Source: an uncultured Eubacteriales bacterium (lineage in GTDB: Bacteria; Bacillota; Clostridia; Oscillospirales; Acutalibacteraceae). Taken from it: a stretch of 64,000 nt of DNA. Positions 1 through 8,281 of the stretch are shown here, piece after piece. Position 1 is the stretch's first letter; the number at the start of each line of letters is the position of its first letter. The notes under the pieces are model-generated. The model saw nothing but the letters and a program-made list of their open reading frames with translations. It was not told where the DNA came from and ran no database searches. The position numbers were made by a program, and so were the translations under genes. The stretch is taken from contig CAKSLH010000005.1 of NCBI GenBank assembly GCA_934466515.1, positions 50,071 through 114,070 of the forward strand. The letters run 5' to 3'.

Positions 1-1063
1 CGGCGAAACGGAAAATTTAAGAAAAAAACAGAAAATAGCGGAAAACTACTCAAAAATGATATCCTCTTTAAACGAGGCTTATTCTTATCTTAACGGCGGT
101 GACGATTTTGACGGAGCCGTGTCCTTAATTAAAAACTCTCAAAAAAGCCTGATTTCTTCCGATTGTGAGGAAATATCTGACAGCATCTCAAAAACAGCGG
201 ATATTCTGTCAATTCTTGAAGATATATGCTCGGATATCAGAACTGTCACTCATAATGAGGAATACGGAGCGCTTGATATTGAAGCGATAAACCAAAGGCT
301 TGATTTGCTCCGCAAACTTTCGGTTAAATATAATGCCGACGAGACACAAATGCTTTTAAAGCTTGAAAATCTGCAAGAGGAGCTTTTGAGCATTGACACC
401 GCTGATGAAAAAATCGAAAAGCTTTCTAAAGAGCTTGATTTATCGACAGAAAGACTGATTGCACTCGGCGATAAGCTTTCGCAGTCGAGAATAAAAGCAG
501 GGAATAAATTCTGCAAGGAAGTAACCAACGTTTTAAAATTTCTCGATATGCCGAATGTAACCTTTCAAATGAAGCATGAAAAGGGAAGATATACAAAATC
601 AGGGTGCGATACAATCGAATTTATGATATGCACCAATATCGGAGAAGCTATGAAGCCGCTGCACAAAATTGCTTCTGGCGGCGAACTTTCAAGAATAATG
701 CTCGCTATAAAAAGTGTCCTTTCTGATAAAGACGGAATTGACACGCTGATTTTTGATGAAATTGACTCCGGTATCAGCGGAAGAGCCGCAGGTAAGGTCG
801 GAATTCAGCTTAAAAAGGCTTCCGCAGATAAGCAGGTGCTTTGCGTAACTCATCTTGCGCAGATAGCGGCAAATGCAGATAATCAGTATCTGATAGAAAA
901 AACAGTCAAAGACAATAAAACATATACAAAGGTTTCTCTGCTTTCTTATGAGGAACGGATAAAAGAAATAGCAAGAATTATGTCCGGTGATAGCTTAACG
1001 GACAGTTTATATAATTCAGCAAAAGAACTACTTGACAGGAGCAAGAAAAATGAAGATTTATGA
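1..1063 (+). CDS. recN: DNA repair protein RecN, C-terminal part (5' end outside window)
   Basis: This is the C-terminal part of RecN, an SMC-like ATPase that acts in recombinational repair of double-strand breaks. The reading frame is open from base 2, so the gene begins before the window; about 353 residues are present of the usual 550-570. Visible parts are a coiled-coil stretch, the ABC signature ASGGELSRIMLAI (about bases 665-703) and the Walker B segment DTLIFDEIDSG (about 750-782), followed by the D-loop and the LCVTHLAQIAA switch region typical of RecN. The Walker A half lies upstream of the window. It overlaps the start of tyrS by 14 bases, so the two are probably co-transcribed. RecN next to a tRNA synthetase is not a universal arrangement, but the family call is secure. 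Confidence 0.95.
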   Translation, partial: GETENLRKKQKIAENYSKMISSLNEAYSYLNGGDDFDGAVSLIKNSQKSLISSDCEEISDSISKTADILSILEDICSDIRTVTHNEEYGALDIEAINQRLDLLRKLSVKYNADETQMLLKLENLQEELLSIDTADEKIEKLSKELDLSTERLIALGDKLSQSRIKAGNKFCKEVTNVLKFLDMPNVTFQMKHEKGRYTKSGCDTIEFMICTNIGEAMKPLHKIASGGELSRIMLAIKSVLSDKDGIDTLIFDEIDSGISGRAAGKVGIQLKKASADKQVLCVTHLAQIAANADNQYLIEKTVKDNKTYTKVSLLSYEERIKEIARIMSGDSLTDSLYNSAKELLDRSKKNEDL

Positions 1064-2270
1064 AGAACTGGTTGCAAGAGGACTTATAGCTCAGGTGACC
1101 GACGAAGAGGAAATCAAGGAGCTTATAAACAACGGAAAAGCAACCTTTTATATCGGATTTGACCCCACTGCCGACAGTCTGCATGTAGGTCATTTTATGG
1201 CGCTGTGCCTTATGAAAAGATTACAGATGGCAGGAAACCGCCCTGTAGCGCTAATAGGCGGCGGAACAGGATATATAGGCGACCCGTCGGGAAGAACCGA
1301 TATGCGTTCTATGATGACTCCCGAGCAAATTCAGCATAACTGTGACTGCTTTAAAAAGCAAATGAGCAGATTTATTGAATTCGGTGAGGGAAAAGCCATG
1401 ATGGTTAACAATGCTGACTGGCTTTTAAAGCTTAATTATATTGATTTATTAAGAGATGTCGGCGCTTGCTTTTCTGTAAACAATATGCTCAGAGCCGAAT
1501 GCTATAAGCAGAGAATGGAAAAGGGACTGAGCTTTCTTGAATTTAATTATATGATAATGCAAAGCTATGACTTTTATCATCTTTTTAAGGAATACGGCTG
1601 TAATATGCAGTTCGGCGGTGACGATCAATGGTCCAACATGCTCGGCGGTACAGAGCTTATAAGAAAAAAGCTCGGCAAGGATGCTTATGCTATGACTATT
1701 ACGCTCTTGCTTAATTCCGAGGGCAAAAAAATGGGTAAAACGGTCGGCGGTGCCGTATGGCTTGACCCCGAAAAGACCTCTCCTTATGAATTTTACCAGT
1801 ACTGGCGAAATGTTGCTGACGCGGACGTTTTAAAATGTATAAGAATGCTCACATTCCTGCCGCTTGAAGAAATCGACAAGATGGATAAGTGGGAGGGAAG
1901 TCAGCTTAACACCGCTAAGGAAATATTGGCTTATGAGCTTACAAAGCTTGTTCACGGCGAAGATGAAGCACAAAAGGCTCAGGAAACCTCAAGAGCAGTT
2001 TTCTCGGGAAAAGGCTCTCATGAAGATATGCCGAGCGTTACGCTTGAAAGCTCCGATTTTAATGAGTCAGAAATAGGAATACTTACTTTGCTTACTAAAG
2101 CCGGATTTGCCGCTTCAAACGGCGAGGCAAGAAGGCTTGTTATCCAGGGCGGAGTAAGCGTTAATGATGAAAAGATAAGCGACCCTAAAAAAACATTTAA
2201 TGCCGATGAATTTAAAAATGACTTTATTCTTAAAAAAGGTAAAAAGTCAGTTATCAAAATTACTCTTTAA
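1050..2270 (+). CDS. tyrS: Tyrosyl-tRNA synthetase
   Basis: Class I aminoacyl-tRNA synthetase that charges tRNA-Tyr in the cytoplasm. The product is about 406 residues. The HIGH-type motif is HVGH (about residue 46), the tyrosine-pocket block FGGDDQWSNMLGG is clear, the KMSKS loop reads KMGKT, and a C-terminal S4 RNA-binding domain (about residues 345-400) is present. I chose ATG 1050 because AGGAG lies 9 bases upstream; an in-frame TTG at 1032 would start earlier without a good ribosome binding site. The gene overlaps recN and ends at a strong terminator. No T-box leader is visible, as expected for a gene expressed from an upstream promoter. Confidence 0.97.
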   Translation: MKIYEELVARGLIAQVTDEEEIKELINNGKATFYIGFDPTADSLHVGHFMALCLMKRLQMAGNRPVALIGGGTGYIGDPSGRTDMRSMMTPEQIQHNCDCFKKQMSRFIEFGEGKAMMVNNADWLLKLNYIDLLRDVGACFSVNNMLRAECYKQRMEKGLSFLEFNYMIMQSYDFYHLFKEYGCNMQFGGDDQWSNMLGGTELIRKKLGKDAYAMTITLLLNSEGKKMGKTVGGAVWLDPEKTSPYEFYQYWRNVADADVLKCIRMLTFLPLEEIDKMDKWEGSQLNTAKEILAYELTKLVHGEDEAQKAQETSRAVFSGKGSHEDMPSVTLESSDFNESEIGILTLLTKAGFAASNGEARRLVIQGGVSVNDEKISDPKKTFNADEFKNDFILKKGKKSVIKITL

Positions 2271-2277
2271 AAAATAA

Positions 2278-2311
2278 AAAAGTTCCGATATTTTTTCGGA
2301 ACTTTTTTTAT
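2278..2311 (+). terminator. Rho-independent terminator after tyrS
   Basis: The arms AAAGTTCCGA and TCGGAACTTT form a stem with an AT-rich loop, followed by a run of T residues. It ends the recN-tyrS transcript. Confidence 0.85.
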
Positions 2312-2341
2312 TTTTTCGAATTTAATTCGTATTCATATCAC

Positions 2342-2370
2342 TTGATGTTGATAGAAAATAATTATATAAT
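2342..2370 (+). promoter_or_regulatory. Sigma-A type promoter for the LacI regulator and permease
   Basis: TTGATG (2342-2347) and a consensus TATAAT (2365-2370) are separated by 17 bases. The start of transcription would lie near 2377, about 25 bases before the ATG at 2402. Confidence 0.6.
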
Positions 2371-2401
2371 AATTTTGAAATTAAAAATCACGGAGAAATT
2401 T

Positions 2402-3394
2402 ATGACTAATATAACGCACAAAAAAATAGCGGAAATCGCTCATGTTTCGCCCTCGACTGTTTCAAAAGCCTTGTCTGACAGCAAGGAAATCAGCGAGGAA
2501 TTAAAGGAAAGCATTGTTAAAATAGCAATGGATGAGGGATATTTTGCTCAAAAAAGCAAGCGGAAAATTGAATATGCGTCCGAAAAATCAGTAGCTGTAG
2601 CCATAGTTTGTCCTGAAATAATAAGCATTGCTTATGCAGGAGAAATAAGCGCAATTAAAAACGAATTAGAATTAAAAGGCGCTGTTGTCTCGGTTTATAT
2701 TTATGACTTTAATTCCGAAAAGCTTAAAAATATTATAGAGAGTATAAATGTTGGAAAGCGTGCCGACGGTATAATACTTTTCGGAGCTTTTCCTTCAGAA
2801 GTAAAGTCATCAATTCCTATTGTCGGAATTGACAGATTTAGGGCAGATTATGATACAGTTTACTGCGATATAAACGGTTATTTCGATGATATAATAGATT
2901 ATTTAAAGAATTTAGGACATAAAAAAATTGCTTTTATAGGAGAAAAACATACCGCCGCAAAGCTTGAAGCATATAAAAAATCCCTATCTAAATATAATCT
3001 CACAGCTGACCCTGAAAATATTTATATAATAAACGAACGCTTTGAATCAATAGGCTATACAGCCGCTGAGGAATTACTGAAAAGAAATGAGTTACCCACA
3101 GCAATTATTTGCGCTTATGACGAAATTGCTTTGGCGCTTATAAAAAGACTTACGGAAAAGGGAATAGAAATTCCGAAAAAAATCAGTGTAGTAGGAATTA
3201 ACGATATTCCTATGTCCGAATATTCATTGATTCCTCTTACTTCTGTTCATATCTTTGAGAAGGAAGAGGCTGAAATGGCCGTAAAACTGCTTTACGACAA
3301 AATATTCAACCGAACAAATGCAATACAGCATATTAGCGTCAGTCACAGTCTTATAATAAGAAAATCAACAGATGTTGTTGATAAAGGAATTTAA
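2402..3394 (+). CDS. LacI-family transcriptional regulator
   Basis: A 330-residue DNA-binding regulator with a periplasmic-binding-protein-like ligand domain. The N-terminal helix-turn-helix (about residues 1-45) carries KIAEIAHVSPSTVSKAL, the LacI recognition-helix signature. The rest matches the sugar-binding LacI core, for example GHKKIAFIGE and the conserved stretch PTAIICAYDEIALALI. The start at ATG 2402 is supported by GGAG seven bases upstream; an in-frame ATG at 2342 would overlap the promoter. The stop is one base before the next gene, a predicted permease, so both likely form one operon and the permease may be the regulated target. The effector is unknown; a sugar or nucleoside is the family norm. 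Confidence 0.9.
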   Translation: MTNITHKKIAEIAHVSPSTVSKALSDSKEISEELKESIVKIAMDEGYFAQKSKRKIEYASEKSVAVAIVCPEIISIAYAGEISAIKNELELKGAVVSVYIYDFNSEKLKNIIESINVGKRADGIILFGAFPSEVKSSIPIVGIDRFRADYDTVYCDINGYFDDIIDYLKNLGHKKIAFIGEKHTAAKLEAYKKSLSKYNLTADPENIYIINERFESIGYTAAEELLKRNELPTAIICAYDEIALALIKRLTEKGIEIPKKISVVGINDIPMSEYSLIPLTSVHIFEKEEAEMAVKLLYDKIFNRTNAIQHISVSHSLIIRKSTDVVDKGI

Positions 3395-3395
3395 A

Positions 3396-4283
3396 ATGGG
3401 AACTTTTTATATAAGTATAATTTTGATTTGCCGTATTTTCCAACATATTTGCAACAAAAATGTAAGCAATAAAATCAAAAGCTTTTCGAGCTTTTTAAAG
3501 TACTCCTCTTTTTCAAATATTTTAAGCGGATTGCTGGCTTTCGGGTGTGTTTTTATAAATAAAAAAGGCTTTGAATGTGATTTTGTAACATTGGCTGTTT
3601 CTGCTTTTTCGGGAATTATGCTCACACTTTCGACCGGTTTTAGCTTGTATGCACTAAAAAGCGGTACAGTTGCAATTTCTTCAATGTTTGCCACTGCAGG
3701 TCTTATTATTCCTTGTGTCGGTGGAATTTTTATTTTTAAGCAGACAATGTCAGTCTGGCAATGGTTATGTATTCTTCTGTTTTTTGTTTCAGCCTATTTT
3801 TTAATTACAGCCTCGAAAAAAATACATTCGGATTTTTCTTTTAAAACAATACTCCTTTTATTGGGCAGTATGTTTTCGAACGGATTTGTAATGCTTTCAC
3901 AACAGTTGTTTGCACATTTAAGACCTAACGGAAATGTATCTGTTTTTTCATTCTTATCTTTCGGGATTTTAGGGATGGTTTTACTTATATTCTCGTTATT
4001 CTATGATATTACTAAAAAAGAAGATTTTAAAAAGACAATGCCTGAAAAAAATGTTTTGGCATTCGGTGCGGTTTTGTCTGTTGCCGTTTTTATTATAAAC
4101 CAGTTTGCAACATTGGCTGCAAGCATTGTGCCGTCCGTTGTTCTTTTTTCATTTATTAACGGCGGCAGTACAATAATAGGTGCTGTTGTTGCCGCGATAT
4201 TTTTTAAGGAGCCTTTAAATTTCCGCAGTATTTTCGGTATAACTTTAGGAATAGGCTCTCTTATACTGATTAAAGCGTTATAA
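3396..4283 (+). CDS. EamA/DMT-family membrane transporter
   Basis: An integral membrane protein of about 295 residues with roughly ten hydrophobic segments in two halves, the layout of the drug/metabolite transporter superfamily. The C-terminal half carries GAVVAAIFFKEPLNFRSIFG, the recurring E-P motif of EamA domains. The start at ATG 3396 has AAGGA seven bases upstream and lies one base after the regulator stop, suggesting translational coupling. Its substrate cannot be read from sequence; the LacI-type neighbour hints at a sugar-related or similar small solute. It is followed by a bidirectional terminator. An earlier in-frame ATG at 3372 lies within the regulator gene and is less likely. 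Confidence 0.8.
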   Translation: MGTFYISIILICRIFQHICNKNVSNKIKSFSSFLKYSSFSNILSGLLAFGCVFINKKGFECDFVTLAVSAFSGIMLTLSTGFSLYALKSGTVAISSMFATAGLIIPCVGGIFIFKQTMSVWQWLCILLFFVSAYFLITASKKIHSDFSFKTILLLLGSMFSNGFVMLSQQLFAHLRPNGNVSVFSFLSFGILGMVLLIFSLFYDITKKEDFKKTMPEKNVLAFGAVLSVAVFIINQFATLAASIVPSVVLFSFINGGSTIIGAVVAAIFFKEPLNFRSIFGITLGIGSLILIKAL

Positions 4284-4290
4284 TTTTAAA

Positions 4291-4328
4291 AAACAACCCT
4301 TGTTCAAAAATGAACAAGGGTTGTTGTC
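4291..4328. terminator. Bidirectional terminator between permease and dapB
   Basis: A 14-bp perfect stem (4292-4305 with 4312-4325) with a six-base loop, AT-rich at both ends, sits between two convergent genes. Confidence 0.8.
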
Positions 4329-4336
4329 AGTCAATA

Positions 4337-5095
4337 TTATAAACTTAAAATATCATTCATATCATAAATTCCGGATTTTTTATCCTTTAAAAATCTTGCA
4401 GCCTTTAAAGCGCCGTTTGCAAAAATCTTCTTTGAATATGCCGAGTGCGAAAGAGTAACTACCTCGTCCTCGCCTGCAAAAATCACTTCATGCTCGCCGA
4501 CTATCGTTCCGCCTCTTACCGAATGTATTCCTATCTCATTCTGCGGACGTTTCATTCGTCTTGAATGGCGGTCAAACTCATAGCTATACTTATTGTCAGC
4601 AACACCGTTTATGGCGTCAGCAAGCATTAAAGCCGTTCCGGACGGTGCGTCAATTTTTTGATTATGATGCTTTTCAATAATTTCTATATCAAAGCTGTCA
4701 CCTAAAACCGAGGCGGCTTTTTTTGAAAGCGCCGTAAGCAAATTTACACCGAGCGAAAAATTGAATGTAAAAAAGACGGGTATTTTTTCCGAGGCTTTTT
4801 TAATTTCCGCAATTTGCTCATCGGAATATCCCGTGGTCGCAATTACAATCGGCAGGGAAGTGGATAAAGCGAAACCCAGCAGAGAAGAAAGATTATCCGC
4901 ATTTGAAAAGTCGATTATCACATCGGGGCTTTCTTTAACACTCTCAAAATCGCCGTAAACAGGGAAATCCGAATATTGTTCCGCTTTAAATTTATCAACC
5001 CCGCAAATCACTGACAGTGATTCGTCATTTTCCGCGCAAAGAGCGACGGTTTTACCCATTTTGCCGCAGGCGCCCGAAAGTAAGATTTTAAGCAA
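4337..5095 (-). CDS. dapB: 4-hydroxy-tetrahydrodipicolinate reductase
   Basis: DapB reduces 4-hydroxy-tetrahydrodipicolinate with NAD(P)H in the lysine/diaminopimelate pathway. The N-terminal Rossmann motif is SGACGKMGKT, and the catalytic region reads EKHHNQKIDAPSGTAL, containing the conserved EKHH and the DAPSGT substrate loop. The C-terminal GEHEVIFAG block is also conserved. About 252 residues, a normal length. A GTG at 5104 is possible, but AGGA would then abut it; the TTG at 5095 has AGGA at a spacing of ten and is preferred. It is the last gene of asd-dapA-dapB, separated from dapA by a short gap. Its substrate also feeds dipicolinate synthase, encoded at 59377-60737. Confidence 0.95.
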   Translation of the reverse strand: MLKILLSGACGKMGKTVALCAENDESLSVICGVDKFKAEQYSDFPVYGDFESVKESPDVIIDFSNADNLSSLLGFALSTSLPIVIATTGYSDEQIAEIKKASEKIPVFFTFNFSLGVNLLTALSKKAASVLGDSFDIEIIEKHHNQKIDAPSGTALMLADAINGVADNKYSYEFDRHSRRMKRPQNEIGIHSVRGGTIVGEHEVIFAGEDEVVTLSHSAYSKKIFANGALKAARFLKDKKSGIYDMNDILSL

Positions 5096-5115
5096 TTTTA
5101 TCACGTCCTGTTAAT

Positions 5116-6006
5116 TTAAAAATTAAATCCGCATTCCTTTAACTTTTCTTTTAAATTATTCTTTGCGCTTTCGGTCATGGGATAAAGAGGAAGTCTGCAG
5201 GGTCCTGCATTAAGACCCAAAATATTCATAGCCTCTTTAACCGGAATCGGGTTAACATCCGAGAAGAGCGCATTCATAAGACCCGTATATTTTATCTGCA
5301 ATTTTGTTGCCTTTTTTGTTTCGCCGTTTAAATAAGCCATGCAAAGCTCGTGCATCTGCTTAGGAGCAAAATTAGAAAGCACGGAAATAACGCCTATACC
5401 GCCGAGCGACATAATCGGAACGGTCTGATCGTCGTTTCCCGAATAAATGTCCAGATCGTCGCCGCAAAGATACTTTGTCTGAGCGACAGAGGAAAGGTCG
5501 CCGTTTGCTTCCTTAACAGCAACAATGTTTTCATGCTTTGAAAGCTCCTTATAAGTTTCAGGCTTAATTGCAACGCCCGTTCTTGACGGAACATTGTAAA
5601 GAATAATCGGCTTATTTACTCTGTCCGCAATATAATTATAATGAGCAACAAGTCCTCTTTGCGAGGTTTTGTTATAATAAGGAGTTACCATTAAAAACGC
5701 GTCTGCTCCTGCTTTTTCGGCATCGGCGCAAAGCTCCACGGAATAAACGGTATCATTACTTCCTGTTCCCGCGATAATCGGTACTTTTTTTTCGGCGACC
5801 GCGCTTGCAACCTCTATTACCTTAACATGCTCGTCATATCGCAGAGTGGATTTTTCTCCGGTTGTTCCGCAGATAACAAGGGCGTCAATTCCGCCGTCTA
5901 TCTGATTTTTTACTAAGGTTTTTAAGCCTTCGAAATTAACGCTTCCGTCACTGTTCATAGGAGTGATAAGCGCTGTAGCCGCTCCGGTGAAAATTCTTTT
6001 TTTCAT
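5116..6006 (-). CDS. dapA: 4-hydroxy-tetrahydrodipicolinate synthase
   Basis: DapA condenses pyruvate with aspartate semialdehyde, the committed step towards DAP and lysine. The product is 296 residues with a TIM-barrel layout. GTTGEKSTL holds the pyruvate-binding threonines, LYNVPSRTG holds the active-site tyrosine, and AVKEANGD holds the Schiff-base lysine. The ATG at 6006 is preferred because AAGGGGA lies upstream at good spacing; a longer 311-residue reading would begin inside asd. It sits between asd and dapB in a minus-strand operon. The product pathway supplies cell-wall DAP and, in the spore mother cell, dipicolinate. Confidence 0.96.
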   Translation of the reverse strand: MKKRIFTGAATALITPMNSDGSVNFEGLKTLVKNQIDGGIDALVICGTTGEKSTLRYDEHVKVIEVASAVAEKKVPIIAGTGSNDTVYSVELCADAEKAGADAFLMVTPYYNKTSQRGLVAHYNYIADRVNKPIILYNVPSRTGVAIKPETYKELSKHENIVAVKEANGDLSSVAQTKYLCGDDLDIYSGNDDQTVPIMSLGGIGVISVLSNFAPKQMHELCMAYLNGETKKATKLQIKYTGLMNALFSDVNPIPVKEAMNILGLNAGPCRLPLYPMTESAKNNLKEKLKECGFNF

Positions 6007-6026
6007 AAAAATATCCCCTTTAAAAA

Positions 6027-7106
6027 TTAGTCCATATAACCCTTTGCGCAAAGAAGTTCGGCTAATAAAACTCCGCCGCCTGCAGCTCCGCGCAAGGTAT
6101 TATGTGAAAGACAAACAAATTTATAATCATACTGGGTATCTTCTCTGAGTCTGCCGAGGGAAATCGTCATTCCGCCCTCTAAGTTTCTGTTGAGCTTTGT
6201 CTGAGGCATATCGTTCTCGGTAAAATAATTTAAAAACTGCTTAGGAGCATGGGGGAGATTAAGCTTTTGAGGCTCTCCGCTGAAGGTCTCCCAAACCTTT
6301 AAAATCTGCTCTTTTGAAGGCTTATTTTTGAATTTAACAAAAACTGCCGCCATGTGTCCGTCCGAAACGGGAACTCTCAGGCACTGAGCCGTAAATTTAG
6401 GAGAAGAGGCAGGAACGATTTTTCCGTCTTCGATTGTTCCCCAAATTTTCAGCGGCTCCTGCTCGCTTTTTTCTTCTTCACCGCCGATATAAGGAATAAC
6501 ATTATCAATCATTTCGGGCCAGCGCTCAAAGGTTTTTCCGGCACCTGAAATTGCCTGATATGTGCAGACCAAGCATTTGTCAACGCCGAATTCCTTATCG
6601 AGAGGATAGAGAGCGGGAACATAGCTTTGAAGAGAGCAGTTTGATTTAACGGCAACAAAGCCTTTTTTTGTTCCGAGTCTTTTTCTTTGGCTTTCAATAA
6701 TTCTGATATGCTCCGAATTAAGCTCGGGAATAACCATAGGAACATCTTCGGTCATTCTGTGGGCGCTGTTATTTGAAATAACGGGGCACTCATGCTTTGC
6801 GTAGCTATCCTCAAGCACCTTTATTTCATCCTTTTTCATATCAACTGCGCAGAATACAAAATCAACCTTTTTTGTAACGGTTTCGATATCAGCAGCGTCG
6901 TCAATAACAATATTCTTAAGATTTTCGGGGATAGGAGAAGTCATTGCCCATCTGTTGCTTACCGCTTCCTCGTAGGTCTTACCCGCGCTTCTCGGGCTTG
7001 CCGCAAGGGCTGTTACCTTAAACCACGGATGATCCGCAAGCAAAAGCGCAAATCTTTGGCCTACCATACCCGTAGCGCCGATAATTCCGACATTATAGTG
7101 TTTCAT
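6027..7106 (-). CDS. asd: Aspartate-semialdehyde dehydrogenase (archaeal/fungal-type class)
   Basis: Asd reduces aspartyl phosphate to aspartate semialdehyde with NADPH. The 359-residue protein has an N-terminal GATGMVGQRF nucleotide motif, a catalytic cysteine in KSNCSLQSYVP (about residue 154) and the SDGHMAAVF segment with the active-site histidine. The sequence resembles the class common in archaea and fungi rather than the enterobacterial one; this class also occurs in many Clostridia. ATG 7106 follows AAGGAG. It is the first gene of asd-dapA-dapB and has its own promoter upstream. No lysine riboswitch or T-box is visible in the short leader. Confidence 0.95.
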   Translation of the reverse strand: MKHYNVGIIGATGMVGQRFALLLADHPWFKVTALAASPRSAGKTYEEAVSNRWAMTSPIPENLKNIVIDDAADIETVTKKVDFVFCAVDMKKDEIKVLEDSYAKHECPVISNNSAHRMTEDVPMVIPELNSEHIRIIESQRKRLGTKKGFVAVKSNCSLQSYVPALYPLDKEFGVDKCLVCTYQAISGAGKTFERWPEMIDNVIPYIGGEEEKSEQEPLKIWGTIEDGKIVPASSPKFTAQCLRVPVSDGHMAAVFVKFKNKPSKEQILKVWETFSGEPQKLNLPHAPKQFLNYFTENDMPQTKLNRNLEGGMTISLGRLREDTQYDYKFVCLSHNTLRGAAGGGVLLAELLCAKGYMD

Positions 7107-7182
7107 TTTACATTCTCCTTAAAAAAGTATTGCCAAATTTCCTTTTGTGCAATATAATATATAATAATTATTTATCTTTATA

Positions 7183-7211
7183 AATATACCATTATCTTAG
7201 AAAAAAGTCAA
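7183..7211 (-). promoter_or_regulatory. Sigma-A type promoter of asd-dapA-dapB
   Basis: On the minus strand, TTGACT (7211-7206) and TATATT (7188-7183) are 17 bases apart. The leader to the asd start is about 70 bases and AT-rich. Confidence 0.6.
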
Positions 7212-7243
7212 TTAAAATACCTTTTTTACGGAGGAATTTTCAA

Positions 7244-8266
7244 ATGAAAACAACCGATTTTTATTATGACCTGCCTCAGGAGCTTATCGCGCAGACCCCT
7301 GTTTATCCGAGAGACTCCTCAAGGCTTTTAATTTTAAACAAAAAAACAGGAGAATTAAAGCACGGTCATTTTTATGATATTATTGATTATTTAAACGAAG
7401 GCGACTGTCTTGTTCTTAATAATACAAGGGTTTTGCCTGCCCGTCTTTACGGTATCAGAGAGGATACAGGGTCGGTTGTTGAATTTGTCCTTTTAAAGCA
7501 GCGAGATCTGCTTACTTGGGAATGTCTTGCCGGCCCCGGGAAAAAAGCAAAAACAGGGAAGAAATTCAAGTTCAGCGACGAGCTTTCCTGCGAGGTAATT
7601 GATGTTTTAGAGGACGGGAACAGAATTATTAAATTTTCCTGTGACGGAGAATTTTTCTCGGTTCTCGATAAGGTCGGGCAAATGCCGCTTCCGCCTTACA
7701 TAAAAGAAAAGCTTAAGGACAAGGAAAGATATCAGACTGTTTATTCAAAGGAATTAGGCTCAGCCGCCGCTCCTACGGCAGGACTTCATTTTACGGACGA
7801 ATTACTCGAAAAGCTTAAAAATAAAGGCGTTAAGCTTGCTTTCGTCACCTTGCATGTGGGGCTCGGAACCTTCAGACCCGTTAAGGCTGAAAATATTGAG
7901 GATCATAAAATGCATTCCGAGCATTATTATATTCCTAAAGAGGCGGCGGATATGATAAACACCGCAAAAAGAAACGGGAAAAGGGTAATATGCGTCGGAA
8001 CTACAGGCTGCAGGACAATTGAGAGCGCCGCAACGAAATTCGGTGAAATAAAGGAATGTGCGGACGATACCTCGATTTTTATTTATCCGGGGTATGAATT
8101 CAAATGTATGGACGGGCTGATAACCAATTTCCACCTGCCCGAAAGCACGCTTATAATGCTTGTTTCAGCTTTTGCAGGATATGAAAACACGATGAACGCT
8201 TATAAAACGGCGGTTAAGGAAAAATACAGATTTTTCAGCTTCGGCGACGCAATGCTGATAATATAA
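7244..8266 (+). CDS. queA: S-adenosylmethionine:tRNA ribosyltransferase-isomerase
   Basis: QueA transfers the ribosyl group of SAM to 7-aminomethyl-7-deazaguanine in tRNA, producing epoxyqueuosine at position 34. The 340-residue protein shows family blocks FYYDLPQELIAQTP at the N terminus, VLPARLYG, AAPTAGLHFT, LHVGLGTFRPV and VGTTGCRTIES. Length and order are normal. ATG 7244 has GGAGG upstream. The next gene, tgt, begins 15 bases after the stop and encodes the preceding step, so the pair forms one operon. Substrates are GTN-anticodon tRNAs (Asp, Asn, His, Tyr), one of which, tRNA-His, is encoded at 29447. Confidence 0.97.
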   Translation: MKTTDFYYDLPQELIAQTPVYPRDSSRLLILNKKTGELKHGHFYDIIDYLNEGDCLVLNNTRVLPARLYGIREDTGSVVEFVLLKQRDLLTWECLAGPGKKAKTGKKFKFSDELSCEVIDVLEDGNRIIKFSCDGEFFSVLDKVGQMPLPPYIKEKLKDKERYQTVYSKELGSAAAPTAGLHFTDELLEKLKNKGVKLAFVTLHVGLGTFRPVKAENIEDHKMHSEHYYIPKEAADMINTAKRNGKRVICVGTTGCRTIESAATKFGEIKECADDTSIFIYPGYEFKCMDGLITNFHLPESTLIMLVSAFAGYENTMNAYKTAVKEKYRFFSFGDAMLII

Positions 8267-8281
8267 AGTCAGGAGAAATAA

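Noticed and set aside
1000..1050. T-box before tyrS
   Set aside because: tyrS overlaps recN and has no leader long enough for a T-box.
7107..7243. Lysine riboswitch or T-box before asd-dapA-dapB
   Set aside because: The leader is only about 70 bases, AT-rich and lacks the helices or conserved motifs of either.
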